The position numbers and the translations under genes were made by a program. From the NCBI GenBank assembly GCA_019639155.1, contig JAHBSJ010000002.1:186001-250000 (forward strand): a stretch of 64,000 bases of DNA, written 5' to 3'. The notes beneath the pieces are model-generated. The model saw only the letters and a list, made by a program, of their open reading frames with translations. It was not told the DNA's origin and ran no database searches. This DNA is from Acidobacteriota bacterium. Its GTDB lineage: Bacteria; Acidobacteriota; Blastocatellia; Pyrinomonadales; Pyrinomonadaceae. Below, one piece after another: positions 7,902 through 15,407 of this stretch (the first letter of the stretch is position 1; every line of letters starts with the position of its first letter).

Positions 7902-10028
7902 TCAGAAGCTGAACGCCAAACCGACACGGCCGTTCACGCCCGCGGTTCGGAAACCGTTCTCGTAGTATTCGTTATCGAACACATTCTCGATCGTACCAAA
8001 AACCCGAAGCCCGTAGCGTTGGCTCTTCAACCGAAACGTGTAGCCGCCCGTCAGGTCACCGCGGCGGTTGCCGTCGAAGCGATATAGGTAGGTCGTGAAG
8101 GTCGAATTGCTGAATATCGGAGCGATATATGACGATGTAACGAGCAGGTCAAAATTGACCCATGCACGCCCGAAACGCTGCGTCGCAACGATCGTGAATT
8201 GATGCTCCGGAATTCCTAGCGTCTTTAGGACGCCGCTGCCGGAAACCTGCGGCGTCCGCTGTCGGCTCTTTGTCAGCGTGTACGAAGCGAAAAGATCCGT
8301 TGACCTCACCGGGCGAAAAGTCACACTGAATTCGCCGCCTTTCGCCGTGCCGCCTTTTTGATTTTCATAGCCGCCGAAAGGCCTCGGCGTATTGCCGATG
8401 TTGGGAACGACGTTGCCGTAGCCGATGACATCGATCAGCTTTGTTTGAAAAAATACGCCGGTTATTTCTACCTTTTCACCCATAGCGTATTGCTCGATGC
8501 CGATATCGGCCGCGATACTCTTTTCGGGTTTCAGCCTCGGATCACCGAGTGCGACGAAATTTGCCGACGGGAACGTACTGAAAAAGGTCCCGTATCTTTC
8601 ATAAAGGGACGGCACGCGATAGCCGTTGCCGACGTGAGCACGCAATTTTGTTCCTGACGTCCGAAAGAAATACGAAACCGCACCGTCGAAAGTAACCGCC
8701 GACGGCGGATCGCTGACCGTAACGCCCGCATACGGCGCATTCGTCAGGCTGAACGTCGGCTGATCAATATTGAAGAACTGTGCCCTGACGCCGCCCGCGA
8801 GCTGCAGCCTGCCGTCTAATGCTCCGTACAACTCCTGCAGGAAGAACGTGTTGCTCGATTGCCCGGCACGCGTGAAAAAGTTCCCCGCACCGCTAGGCGT
8901 AACGCCGTCGTTGCCATAGCTCTCACGTTCGTACTCGTAGCCTATGCGAAGGTTATGCGTGACCGGCGTCCAATTGAGCGATGCGTTCGCAGTGTTTATC
9001 GTACCGCTGAATACGGACGTGGATGCCGATTGAAAGCCGACGCCGAGCGGGCCGTTGACGTTCTCGCGTTCCGTTCTCAGGCCCGAATATCCCGCGTTCA
9101 GACTTAACTCATTCGTAAAGGCGTGCGACATTGTGAATTGCGCATTGAGGAACTGCGACTCCTGCGAATTGTCCGGATCGTCAACATCGGGGCGGAAATT
9201 GACATTGGGAACGGCATTGATGATCGTCGAGTTCGTCGGCGGCATCGTGCCAAGCGTGTCGGGACCCGAATTGAGCTTCACAAATGCGTCCGAAACAAAA
9301 AAACGTACCGAAAACGCCGTATTTTCGTTCGGCCGAGCATTGATGCGGCTCTGAAAATTGGTATTTCGGGCGTCGTCGTTTCCGTCTATTCCCTTCGTAT
9401 AAAACGTTCGCGAGCCTGCAAGATTGAAACCGAACTTTCCGCCTTTGGTGCCGTGCGACAAATTACCGCGAAACCTTTGCAGCCCAAGCCCGCCGACCGC
9501 ATACGAGACCTGTCCGTTCGTTCCCGGCTGCGGATCCGGCGTAATGAAATTCACCGTCCCGCCGATGGAGTTCGTGCCGTAGAGCGAACTGCCCGAACCC
9601 CGCAAAACCTCGATCCTGCTGACGCTTGTCAGCGTAATGTCACTCAAAAATGGCGAAACATCGCCGGTGATAGCGGCCGTATCGCGCAAGCGAAACCCGT
9701 CTATCAATATCGCGGTATCCTGATTCCGCAGCCCGCGAGTTTTGATGTTCGCTGTCCTCCCAAAACCGCCGAGCTGCTGCACTCTAAATCCCGGCATCGA
9801 ACGCAGCGTTTCGACCAAAGAAAAATCGGCACGCTCACGCATTTCTTGTCCGGTTATCGTGTTAACCGTCTTCGACACTTCGTCGATCGGCTGCGGAAGA
9901 TCCGCAGGTACGATGACAGTTTCGCGGATCGGCTGCGGGGTCGGTGATGGTGACGTCATAGGATCGGTCTGAGCCCATATTCCTGATACGCCACAAAATG
10001 TACAGATCAATAGAAAGTAGATTTTCAT
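7902..10028 (-). CDS. btuB: TonB-dependent outer-membrane receptor, probably for cobalamin
   Basis: About 708 residues from the ATG at 10028, which follows a good ribosome site (AGAGGAAAT). A signal peptide ends near WAQ. The TonB-box-like ETVIVPADLP, a plug domain (residues about 55-165, with LRSMPGFRVQQ and VLRGSGSSLYGTNSIGG) and a long beta-barrel follow. The chain ends in Phe (GRVGLAFSF), as outer-membrane barrels do. The assignment to cobalamin rests on context: a cobalamin-riboswitch-like leader precedes it and ABC-type B12 uptake genes are encoded directly upstream on the same strand. The longer frame up to 10142 is rejected because it would translate the riboswitch. Another corrinoid or siderophore as substrate is possible but less likely. 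Confidence 0.88.
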   Translation of the reverse strand: MKIYFLLICTFCGVSGIWAQTDPMTSPSPTPQPIRETVIVPADLPQPIDEVSKTVNTITGQEMRERADFSLVETLRSMPGFRVQQLGGFGRTANIKTRGLRNQDTAILIDGFRLRDTAAITGDVSPFLSDITLTSVSRIEVLRGSGSSLYGTNSIGGTVNFITPDPQPGTNGQVSYAVGGLGLQRFRGNLSHGTKGGKFGFNLAGSRTFYTKGIDGNDDARNTNFQSRINARPNENTAFSVRFFVSDAFVKLNSGPDTLGTMPPTNSTIINAVPNVNFRPDVDDPDNSQESQFLNAQFTMSHAFTNELSLNAGYSGLRTERENVNGPLGVGFQSASTSVFSGTINTANASLNWTPVTHNLRIGYEYERESYGNDGVTPSGAGNFFTRAGQSSNTFFLQELYGALDGRLQLAGGVRAQFFNIDQPTFSLTNAPYAGVTVSDPPSAVTFDGAVSYFFRTSGTKLRAHVGNGYRVPSLYERYGTFFSTFPSANFVALGDPRLKPEKSIAADIGIEQYAMGEKVEITGVFFQTKLIDVIGYGNVVPNIGNTPRPFGGYENQKGGTAKGGEFSVTFRPVRSTDLFASYTLTKSRQRTPQVSGSGVLKTLGIPEHQFTIVATQRFGRAWVNFDLLVTSSYIAPIFSNSTFTTYLYRFDGNRRGDLTGGYTFRLKSQRYGLRVFGTIENVFDNEYYENGFRTAGVNGRVGLAFSF

Positions 10029-10034
10029 ATTTCC

Positions 10035-10152
10035 TCTTCTGCCCACACGCAGAATGGTTCTAAAGCCACAGCGGCCGGGCGATGTTCCCGACTGTAACGG
10101 TTGCGTGGGCAGCGCCGGATTCTCACCGGGCTTCCATCGCAACGGCCGCCAA
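10035..10152 (-). promoter_or_regulatory. Cobalamin riboswitch upstream of the TonB receptor
   Basis: Read on the minus strand, this leader has the conserved cobalamin core: GGAAGCCCGGTGAGAATCC followed by GGCGCTGCCCACGCAACCGT. Flanking complementary arms (GCGGCCG with CGGCCGC; GCGATG with CATCGC) close the core. Just before the start codon, GCGTGTGGGCAG (10039-10050) is complementary, with a 2-nt bulge, to CTGCCCACGC in the core (10103-10112). In known cobalamin riboswitches such a loop-loop contact masks the ribosome site when the ligand is bound. The B12 box proper is less canonical than in the second riboswitch. The likely effect is repression of receptor synthesis when B12 is plentiful. 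Confidence 0.8.
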
Positions 10153-10926
10153 CTAAAACACGTTCGTCACACGAACGTTCCCGCTTGCAGGATTCGCATC
10201 CAGCAAAACCTTCACGCCGAAAACCTCGGCAATATTCTTCTCGGTCAATACCGCTTCCGGCGATCCTGAAGCCGCGATGCGGCCGTCGCGGAGCATTACG
10301 ATCTCGTCCGCGAATTCCGCCGCCAGATTAAGGTCGTGCGTGATAACGACCGCAGCGGAACCGCACGAACCGCAACGCTCACGCACCAGCCGAAACATCA
10401 TCGCCTGATGTGCGATATCCAGATTCGCCGTCGGTTCGTCGAGCAGCAATATGCGCGCATTCGTCGCCATTGCCCTAGCCAACACGACACGCTGCCGCTC
10501 TCCACCCGAAAGCTCGTTCATTAGGCGGCCCGCAAAGCCGCTTAGGTCACAATCGTCTAATGCTCGTTCGGCCGAAGCGATATCCGCCTGCGTCTCCCAT
10601 CCCAACGCACTACCGTGGACAAAACGGCCGGCAATAACAAATTCCAATACTGTTATCGGGAACCGTGTCTCGTTCTCCTGAGCGACTACCGCGATCCGGC
10701 TTGCGATCTCTCGACGCGACAACTGCCCCAGATCGTTGCCGTCAACATAGATCTCGCCGTCAACATCGGCCGCGATGCTGCCGTTCAATGCGCGAATCAG
10801 CGTCGTTTTTCCCGCTCCGTTCGGCCCTACCAACGCGATAACCTGTCCCGATCGCACCTCCAGCGAAACGCCGCTCAAAACGGCGCTCTCACCATAACGA
10901 ACCGAAATGTTCTTCACGGTCAGCAT
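10153..10926 (-). CDS. btuD: ABC transporter ATPase, cobalamin type
   Basis: About 257 residues from the ATG at 10926; a GTG at 10947 is an alternative start. It carries all ATPase motifs: Walker A (GPNGAGKTTLI), Q-loop (VAQENETRF), signature (LSGGERQRV), Walker B (RILLLDEPT) and H-loop (VITHD). The sequence type is that of BtuD/FhuC/HmuV importers of cobalamin, siderophores or haem. Placement after the FecCD-type permease and binding lipoprotein, with a cobalamin riboswitch at the head of the run, argues for vitamin B12. A short tandem repeat (10933-10964) fills the gap to the permease stop and lies just before the start codon. Confidence 0.92.
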   Translation of the reverse strand: MLTVKNISVRYGESAVLSGVSLEVRSGQVIALVGPNGAGKTTLIRALNGSIAADVDGEIYVDGNDLGQLSRREIASRIAVVAQENETRFPITVLEFVIAGRFVHGSALGWETQADIASAERALDDCDLSGFAGRLMNELSGGERQRVVLARAMATNARILLLDEPTANLDIAHQAMMFRLVRERCGSCGSAAVVITHDLNLAAEFADEIVMLRDGRIAASGSPEAVLTEKNIAEVFGVKVLLDANPASGNVRVTNVF

Positions 10927-10932
10927 CTTCGA

Positions 10933-10964
10933 CTTATCACTTGTCACTTGTCACTATCCACTGT
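10933..10964. repeat. Short 7-bp tandem repeat between permease and ATPase genes
   Basis: The sequence repeats a heptamer of the type CACTTGT two to three times with degenerate edges (TTATCACTTGTCACTTG followed by TCACTATCCACTGT). It occupies most of the 33-54 bp gap and overlaps the alternative GTG start of the ATPase. Short direct repeats like this are common intergenic fillers in several phyla; no function is known. Confidence 0.6.
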
Positions 10965-10980
10965 ATGAACCCGATTCAGC

Positions 10981-11931
10981 CTAACTTCTCCGAAGCAAAT
11001 AAATGAACAAAGGTGCACCGATCAATGCCGTTATCGCACCGACGGGCAGTTCTCGCGGTGCTATCGCCGTCCTTGCAACGGTGTCCGCCAAAACAACGAA
11101 CATCGCCCCGACCATCGCGGACAACGGCACGACAAGTCGATTGTCGCTTCCGACAGTCAGACGCACGATGTGCGGCACTATTAGCCCGACGTAGCCGACC
11201 GACCCGCTTGCGGCGACGGATGCACCGACCACCAAACTCGCGGCACCAAAAACGATCAGCCGTACACGGCCAACCTCCACACCAAAATCAAGTGCGTCGC
11301 GCTCGCCGACCATCATCAGATTGAGTCCGCGTGCCTGCGACGCGATCAAGAGTGTGCCGACAACCGAAGCGGCAAAGCTGACATAAATACCCGTCGTCGT
11401 GGCCTGCGACAGATCGCCGAGCAGCCAAAACGTAAAACTCCGCAACCTTACCGCGTCGAGCACCGTCGTCAGCATTACGATTATCGAAGAAAGGAATGTC
11501 GTGATTATGACCCCCGACAGCACAAGCCGCTCGACGCTCATTCCCGCACGCGAACGCGCCATTTGATAAACCGCAATACTCGCAAGCCCTGCACCCGCGA
11601 ACGCCAGAACAGGCCGCGACCATTCGAACGCACCAAAGAAAACGAACGCGACCATCGTCCCCAACGCAGCACCGTTCGAAACACCGAGCAAGTACGGTTC
11701 GGCAAGCGGATTGCGAAGCAATGCCTGCAAACCTGCACCCGCAACCGCAAGGCTCGCACCTACACACGCCGCAAGAAAAATGCGCGGCAGGCGAATGCCG
11801 AACAAAATTGAACGCGTCTGATCGTCGAGCGAGAGGATATTCACACGCTCGGCACCGAGCATAGACGCCGCGAATAGCACCGCGACCAAGGCGGCAGAAA
11901 GAATAAGTATGTAGCGGAGGAGTTTGGACAA
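10981..11931 (-). CDS. btuC: FecCD-family permease, cobalamin type
   Basis: A polytopic inner-membrane permease of about 316 residues, with around nine or ten hydrophobic segments starting with YILILSAALVAVLFAASML. The family-typical motifs are GIRLPRIFLAACVGASLAVAGAG near the N-terminus and GSVGYVGLIVPHIVRL toward the C-terminus. I chose the TTG at 11931, which lies 1 bp after the binding-protein stop and follows a good ribosome site (AAGGAAG). The frame also stays open to an ATG at 12000, but that would overlap the preceding gene by 68 bp and add a non-membrane tail. It works with the ATPase downstream and the binding lipoprotein upstream to import B12. Confidence 0.92.
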   Translation of the reverse strand: MSKLLRYILILSAALVAVLFAASMLGAERVNILSLDDQTRSILFGIRLPRIFLAACVGASLAVAGAGLQALLRNPLAEPYLLGVSNGAALGTMVAFVFFGAFEWSRPVLAFAGAGLASIAVYQMARSRAGMSVERLVLSGVIITTFLSSIIVMLTTVLDAVRLRSFTFWLLGDLSQATTTGIYVSFAASVVGTLLIASQARGLNLMMVGERDALDFGVEVGRVRLIVFGAASLVVGASVAASGSVGYVGLIVPHIVRLTVGSDNRLVVPLSAMVGAMFVVLADTVARTAIAPRELPVGAITALIGAPLFIYLLRRS

Positions 11932-11932
11932 T

Positions 11933-12895
11933 CTATTCTTCCTTATCCGGCTTTCCGAAAAGCTCTGGATGGAGCATTGCAGATAATTTCTCCAACGCAT
12001 CTACCAGTCGGGGGCCCGGCCGCGAGATCAGATCTGCGTCGATGCGGTACACTCTGCCGTTCTTCAACGCCGGCGAGTTTCGGAAAACCTCGTTCGGTTC
12101 GCGGTTGTCCTCGCTGTCCGAAAGAATTATGACGTCGGGACGCAGTGCAAGGGCAGACTCTTTGCTGAGCCGCGGAAATGCGGTCTCGACGTCTGCCGTT
12201 GCCGAAATAGCGCCTGCCTTTGCAAGCGGTTCGTTCAGAAACGAATCCCTGCCGATCGTAAAGAGCGGCTCACGCGATATCTGCACAAACACACGCACTT
12301 TCTCCGCCGGCCGCGTCTTTGTCCAGACCTTTCCGATACGTTCCCGGAGCGATGCGATCACAGGCTCAGCCGTGTCTGTCGTTCCCAGAATGTCCGCGAT
12401 CTGGCGAATGTTGTATAGCACGCCGTCGAGTGTGGTCGGGTTCGTCACATATACGAGAATGCCGTTCTGTTCGAGCGTTCCCGCGAACGCCTCCACTTGT
12501 GAAGCTGTCGAAACGAAAACGACGTCAGGTTTCATCGCGACGATGGTCTCCATATTCGGGTTCATCGTATCGCCGATCTTTGCGATGCCTTTCGCCTGGT
12601 CCGGAAAATCACAAAACGAGGTTACGCCGACCAGACGGTCGCCGCCGCCGGCCGCAAAAACAAGCTCCGTTACGCTCGGCGCCAGCGAAACCACACGTCG
12701 AACCTCGCCCGTGATCTCGATAGTTCGGCCGAGGTCGTCCATGAAATTACGAGTGCTTGAAGCGGGAACTGATGTCGGCTGTGGATCGGGAAGATCTGAT
12801 ACGGCATTCGACGTCTTGTTGCCTGAACAGGCCGCCGCGACCAATACCGCCGCCAAGACAAGCCATCGAGATCTACTTTGAACTTCCTTTACCAT
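11933..12895 (-). CDS. btuF: Periplasmic cobalamin-binding lipoprotein
   Basis: About 320 residues from the ATG at 12895. It has a lipoprotein signal with the lipobox VAAAC (WLVLAAVLVAAACSGN) and a class III periplasmic-binding-protein body typical of BtuF. That body opens with the strand/turn RRVVSLAPSVTELVFAAGGGDRLVGV, and a DVVFV strand follows. The helix-linked two-lobe architecture suits captured cobalamin. It heads the uptake run and is preceded by a strong cobalamin riboswitch. The open frame reaches a GTG at 12991, but starting there would bury the lipoprotein signal. Confidence 0.9.
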   Translation of the reverse strand: MVKEVQSRSRWLVLAAVLVAAACSGNKTSNAVSDLPDPQPTSVPASSTRNFMDDLGRTIEITGEVRRVVSLAPSVTELVFAAGGGDRLVGVTSFCDFPDQAKGIAKIGDTMNPNMETIVAMKPDVVFVSTASQVEAFAGTLEQNGILVYVTNPTTLDGVLYNIRQIADILGTTDTAEPVIASLRERIGKVWTKTRPAEKVRVFVQISREPLFTIGRDSFLNEPLAKAGAISATADVETAFPRLSKESALALRPDVIILSDSEDNREPNEVFRNSPALKNGRVYRIDADLISRPGPRLVDALEKLSAMLHPELFGKPDKEE

Positions 12896-13049
12896 TGTGA
12901 TCGATGAAAAAACCGAAAACCCCGTCTTCCCAAGCCCGAAAACGGCCGGAAAGACAGGGCTGATAAAAGCTGCTGTCAGGGAACGCTTCACGTCCCTTTA
13001 TAATTCCTTTTCCGCCTGCGGCGCCTTTTCGCGAAACACCTTGATCGGC

Positions 13050-13170
13050 TGTTCGTTCAAAACAGGCATCCTGACTTTACCGAAGATATCGGCTCACAGT
13101 GACGCGATCGTGCGGGAATCTCACCCGCTTCCCCTGTTTCCCGGCCTACAGATTGCAGCCCGAACGAACA
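13050..13170 (-). promoter_or_regulatory. Cobalamin riboswitch upstream of the B12 ABC uptake genes
   Basis: On the minus strand this leader has the three diagnostic blocks: GGGGAAGCGGGTGAGATTCC (13115-13134), then CGATCGCGTCACTGTGAG, then the B12 box AAGTCAGGATGCCTGTTTT (13059-13077). A perfect 8-bp closing stem joins GTTCGTTC (13162-13169) to GAACGAAC (13051-13058). About 155 bp separate the box from the binding-protein start, and this stretch contains a G/C-rich inverted segment near 13010-13035 that may be the expression platform. It lies in the 323-bp gap after the formamidase gene. The likely role is to reduce uptake-gene expression when cobalamin is abundant. Confidence 0.92.
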
Positions 13171-13219
13171 ACGCTCCATTTGGGAGCAACTTAGATTCTT
13201 ACCTTGAAAGGAACGCAAG

Positions 13220-13984
13220 TCAATCCGTCGACTTTTGGAGCAGTATCGGCCGCGAGGGCGCACAATCCGAATCAAAGGGAGCGATCTGTAAATTCAGCAA
13301 ATATTCGCCGTCGGGAACGTCGTTCGGAATGTATGCCAGTTCAGTGATCGTAGAATTGATCCGCGTGGCATCGGAAACTTCATGGCTGCCGGCATCGACG
13401 CTCCAAAAAATGCGGTGATTTTCCAGCTTTCCGTCGTCAGAGATACGGTCGATCGACGGCAGATCGCATACTAAATGTGTAAAACCCGCTTCGACGATCA
13501 GCCGCATCGCATCGGCGGAGAAATAAGGCGGGATATTCGATTCGCCGTATTCGGCGGTCAGCTTTGCATCATCATTAGGGAGTGTTCGGACGATCAATGC
13601 CTTTTGCCCTATGTTAGAACCACCTGCGGTGGCGGGTGGTTGAACGCCGGCATTTTTCAAGGAAATCAGGGTGATCGTTTTCTCTCTTCCTGAGAGTTCC
13701 GATTCAACCGACACCAACACCGCCGGAACGATCACATCCCTCAGACAGTCGCGAACCGATATCCGTTCATCAGTAATATGGCCGACGCATTCGGTATGCG
13801 TTCCGTTGCAATGCGGTATAAAGGTATATCTCTCAAAATTCACACTCCCGCCCTGACGCGTATCGCCGATCAGCGAACCCGCACGAACCGGCTCCGAAAC
13901 AGCCCGCTCTACTCCATAGGCATTCGGCTGCGGGCCGTTGAACCGCAATGGGATCGAGATGTCGACTGGGAAAATGTTTCTCAT
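13220..13984 (-). CDS. Cyclase-family hydrolase, probable kynurenine formamidase
   Basis: 254 residues of the cyclase (PF04199-type) superfamily, to which bacterial kynurenine formamidase KynB belongs. The metal-binding signature appears as HCNGTHTECVGHI (HxGTHxDxxxH type, with Glu in place of the usual Asp). KynB splits N-formyl-L-kynurenine into kynurenine and formate. The assignment leans on context: it lies 24 bp after kynurenine 3-monooxygenase, at the end of the ACMSD-kynU-FDH-kmo run. At 254 residues it is longer than typical KynB (about 210). Part of the excess is an in-frame hairpin element (13613-13645) that adds QPPATAGGSN. Other cyclase-family amidohydrolases remain possible. Confidence 0.75.
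   Translation of the reverse strand: MRNIFPVDISIPLRFNGPQPNAYGVERAVSEPVRAGSLIGDTRQGGSVNFERYTFIPHCNGTHTECVGHITDERISVRDCLRDVIVPAVLVSVESELSGREKTITLISLKNAGVQPPATAGGSNIGQKALIVRTLPNDDAKLTAEYGESNIPPYFSADAMRLIVEAGFTHLVCDLPSIDRISDDGKLENHRIFWSVDAGSHEVSDATRINSTITELAYIPNDVPDGEYLLNLQIAPFDSDCAPSRPILLQKSTD
13613..13645 (+). repeat. Hairpin element, copy 1 (in frame in the formamidase gene)
   Basis: On the plus strand GTTAGAACCACC is followed by TGCGGTGGCG and GGTGGTT. AACCACC (13618-13624) pairs with GGTGGTT (13635-13641), and inner GC/GC pairs close a GGTG loop. It belongs to the same family as copies at 14349, 14663 and 27212, but in the opposite orientation relative to its gene. Read in the gene's frame it encodes QPPATAGGSN. 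Confidence 0.8.
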
Positions 13985-14008
13985 TCACTTTTCGCGTTAT
14001 ACGCCGAT

Positions 14009-15400
14009 CTACAACTTTCGAATATCGATCATGACCTGCTCCAAATCAACCTCGCCGGCATTATCTATGCCCTCGCAAATGTTCATCAGCAGTGTATCCT
14101 GCGCATTCCCTTGTCGCTTGGCTTCGGAATAGGGCATATCCTCACGGAATGTGACCATCGAATATTTTGAATAATAGTCCGGAAACTCGCGTTCAAGCCG
14201 TGTTTCAAGTTCGCGTTTGCGTTGAAATACGGGATCGGCCGTGGCATCGCGCATCTCGTAGAAATTCTCTTCCGCTAGGTCTGCGATCGCGTCGGTGTTG
14301 ACCTTGCGGAGCTTACCGTATTCCGCAAAGACCGATGTCCAATCGATACTGCCGCCCGCCACCGCAGGCGGTTCTGACATTTGCCCGTCGATCAGTCCTG
14401 CAAGCACACGAACATCCTCGAACGAGCAATTCATTCCCTGCCCGTAAAACGGCACGACCGCATGTGCCGAATCGCCCAAGAGCAGCACTTTGCCGTCGAT
14501 GCTCCACGGCCAGCATTTTACAGTGCCGAGATGTCCGGTCGGATTAGCGAAGAAATCTTCAGTAAGCGTAGGCATCAGCGGAACTGCATCGGGAAATTCG
14601 CGATCAAAAAACTCAATGACGGCGGCATCATCGGTTAAAGACTCGAATGAGGGTTCATCGTTGTGACCGTCTGCTAACGCAGACGGTTCTGACCGGTGTG
14701 CCAGAAAAAGCGTACACGTAAAGCTTCCGTCGAAATTCGGCAATGCGATCATCATGAATCGGTGCCGCGGCCAAATATGGAGAGCATTCTTTTCTAGTAA
14801 GAACTCACCGTTCGGCCCCGGCGGAATATGCAGTTCTTTGTAGCCATGATCGAGAAAAACCGACGAGAACTGAAAATCCGGCATCTGCCGCTGCATCGCC
14901 TGACGGATCGGCGATCCCGCACCGTCCGTAGCGAAAACAGTTTCAGAGTCTATTCTCTTACCGCTCTCGAAGGTCACTTCACCGCTGACGACGTCAAGAT
15001 CGGTGCATCGCTCATTGAAGACGAATCGCACATTCTCATGCTTCTCCGCCTCGTTCATCAGGGCGATGTTCAGCCCGGCACGCGAAACGGAATTTATGTA
15101 CTCGCCTTCGCGGCCGCTGTAGGGCAGCAGCTTGGTGTTTCCCGCGATGTCGTGGATCATGCGGCCATACATCGGAACTGCCTCGGCAAGCATATAATCG
15201 TCCATACCGACCTCGCGAAGCGCCGCTATGCCGCGATCGGAAAGCGCGAGATTTATCGAACGCCCGGCCTCCACATTGTCCTTGCGCATGTCGCCGCGGG
15301 CCTCAAAGACGTTAACGCGAAACCCTCGGCGGGCGAGATAAATTGAAAGAAGCGAGCCTGCCAGGCCCGCTCCTACGATGGTTATGCTGCTTTCTGACAT
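14009..15400 (-). CDS. kmo: Kynurenine 3-monooxygenase
   Basis: A class A flavin monooxygenase of 463 residues that hydroxylates L-kynurenine to 3-hydroxykynurenine with NADPH and O2. It shows the FAD fold at the N-terminus (ITIVGAGLAGSLLSIYLARRG), the KMO-typical AGRSINLALSDRGIAAL, the mid-protein DGAGS motif and the second FAD motif (VLLLGDSAHAVVPFYGQGMNCSFED). Two stretches look inserted compared with the family: HRSEPSALADGH after the TLFLA strand, and SEPPAVAGGS near residue 345. Both are encoded by hairpin elements and fall in surface loops. It starts 7 bp after the formate dehydrogenase stop and is followed by the formamidase gene. Confidence 0.96.
   Translation of the reverse strand: MSESSITIVGAGLAGSLLSIYLARRGFRVNVFEARGDMRKDNVEAGRSINLALSDRGIAALREVGMDDYMLAEAVPMYGRMIHDIAGNTKLLPYSGREGEYINSVSRAGLNIALMNEAEKHENVRFVFNERCTDLDVVSGEVTFESGKRIDSETVFATDGAGSPIRQAMQRQMPDFQFSSVFLDHGYKELHIPPGPNGEFLLEKNALHIWPRHRFMMIALPNFDGSFTCTLFLAHRSEPSALADGHNDEPSFESLTDDAAVIEFFDREFPDAVPLMPTLTEDFFANPTGHLGTVKCWPWSIDGKVLLLGDSAHAVVPFYGQGMNCSFEDVRVLAGLIDGQMSEPPAVAGGSIDWTSVFAEYGKLRKVNTDAIADLAEENFYEMRDATADPVFQRKRELETRLEREFPDYYSKYSMVTFREDMPYSEAKRQGNAQDTLLMNICEGIDNAGEVDLEQVMIDIRKL
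14349..14378 (-). repeat. Hairpin element, copy 2 (in frame in kmo)
   Basis: Minus strand: GTCAGAACCGCC then TGCGGTGGCG then GGCGGC. Arms CCGCC (14352-14356) and GGCGG (14367-14371) pair. Compared with copy 1, both arms changed together (ACC to GCC, GGT to GGC), so the stem is preserved. The encoded peptide is SEPPAVAGGS. Confidence 0.82.
14663..14693 (-). repeat. Hairpin element, copy 3 (in frame in kmo)
   Basis: A perfect 9-bp stem: ACCGTCTGC (14666-14674), loop TAAC, GCAGACGGT (14679-14687), followed by the shared flank TCTGAC on the plus strand. On the minus strand it begins GTCAGAACC like copy 2. The encoded peptide is SEPSALADGH. Confidence 0.82.
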
Positions 15401-15407
15401 CTGTTGT

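Noticed and set aside
9001-9947. Long plus-strand open frames opposite the TonB receptor, kmo, gyrA and others
   Set aside because: They are Arg-rich or Ser-rich antisense shadows of strongly supported genes and show no domain or ribosome site.
10029-10142. Longer start for the TonB receptor
   Set aside because: It would translate the cobalamin riboswitch and place 38 residues before a clear signal peptide.
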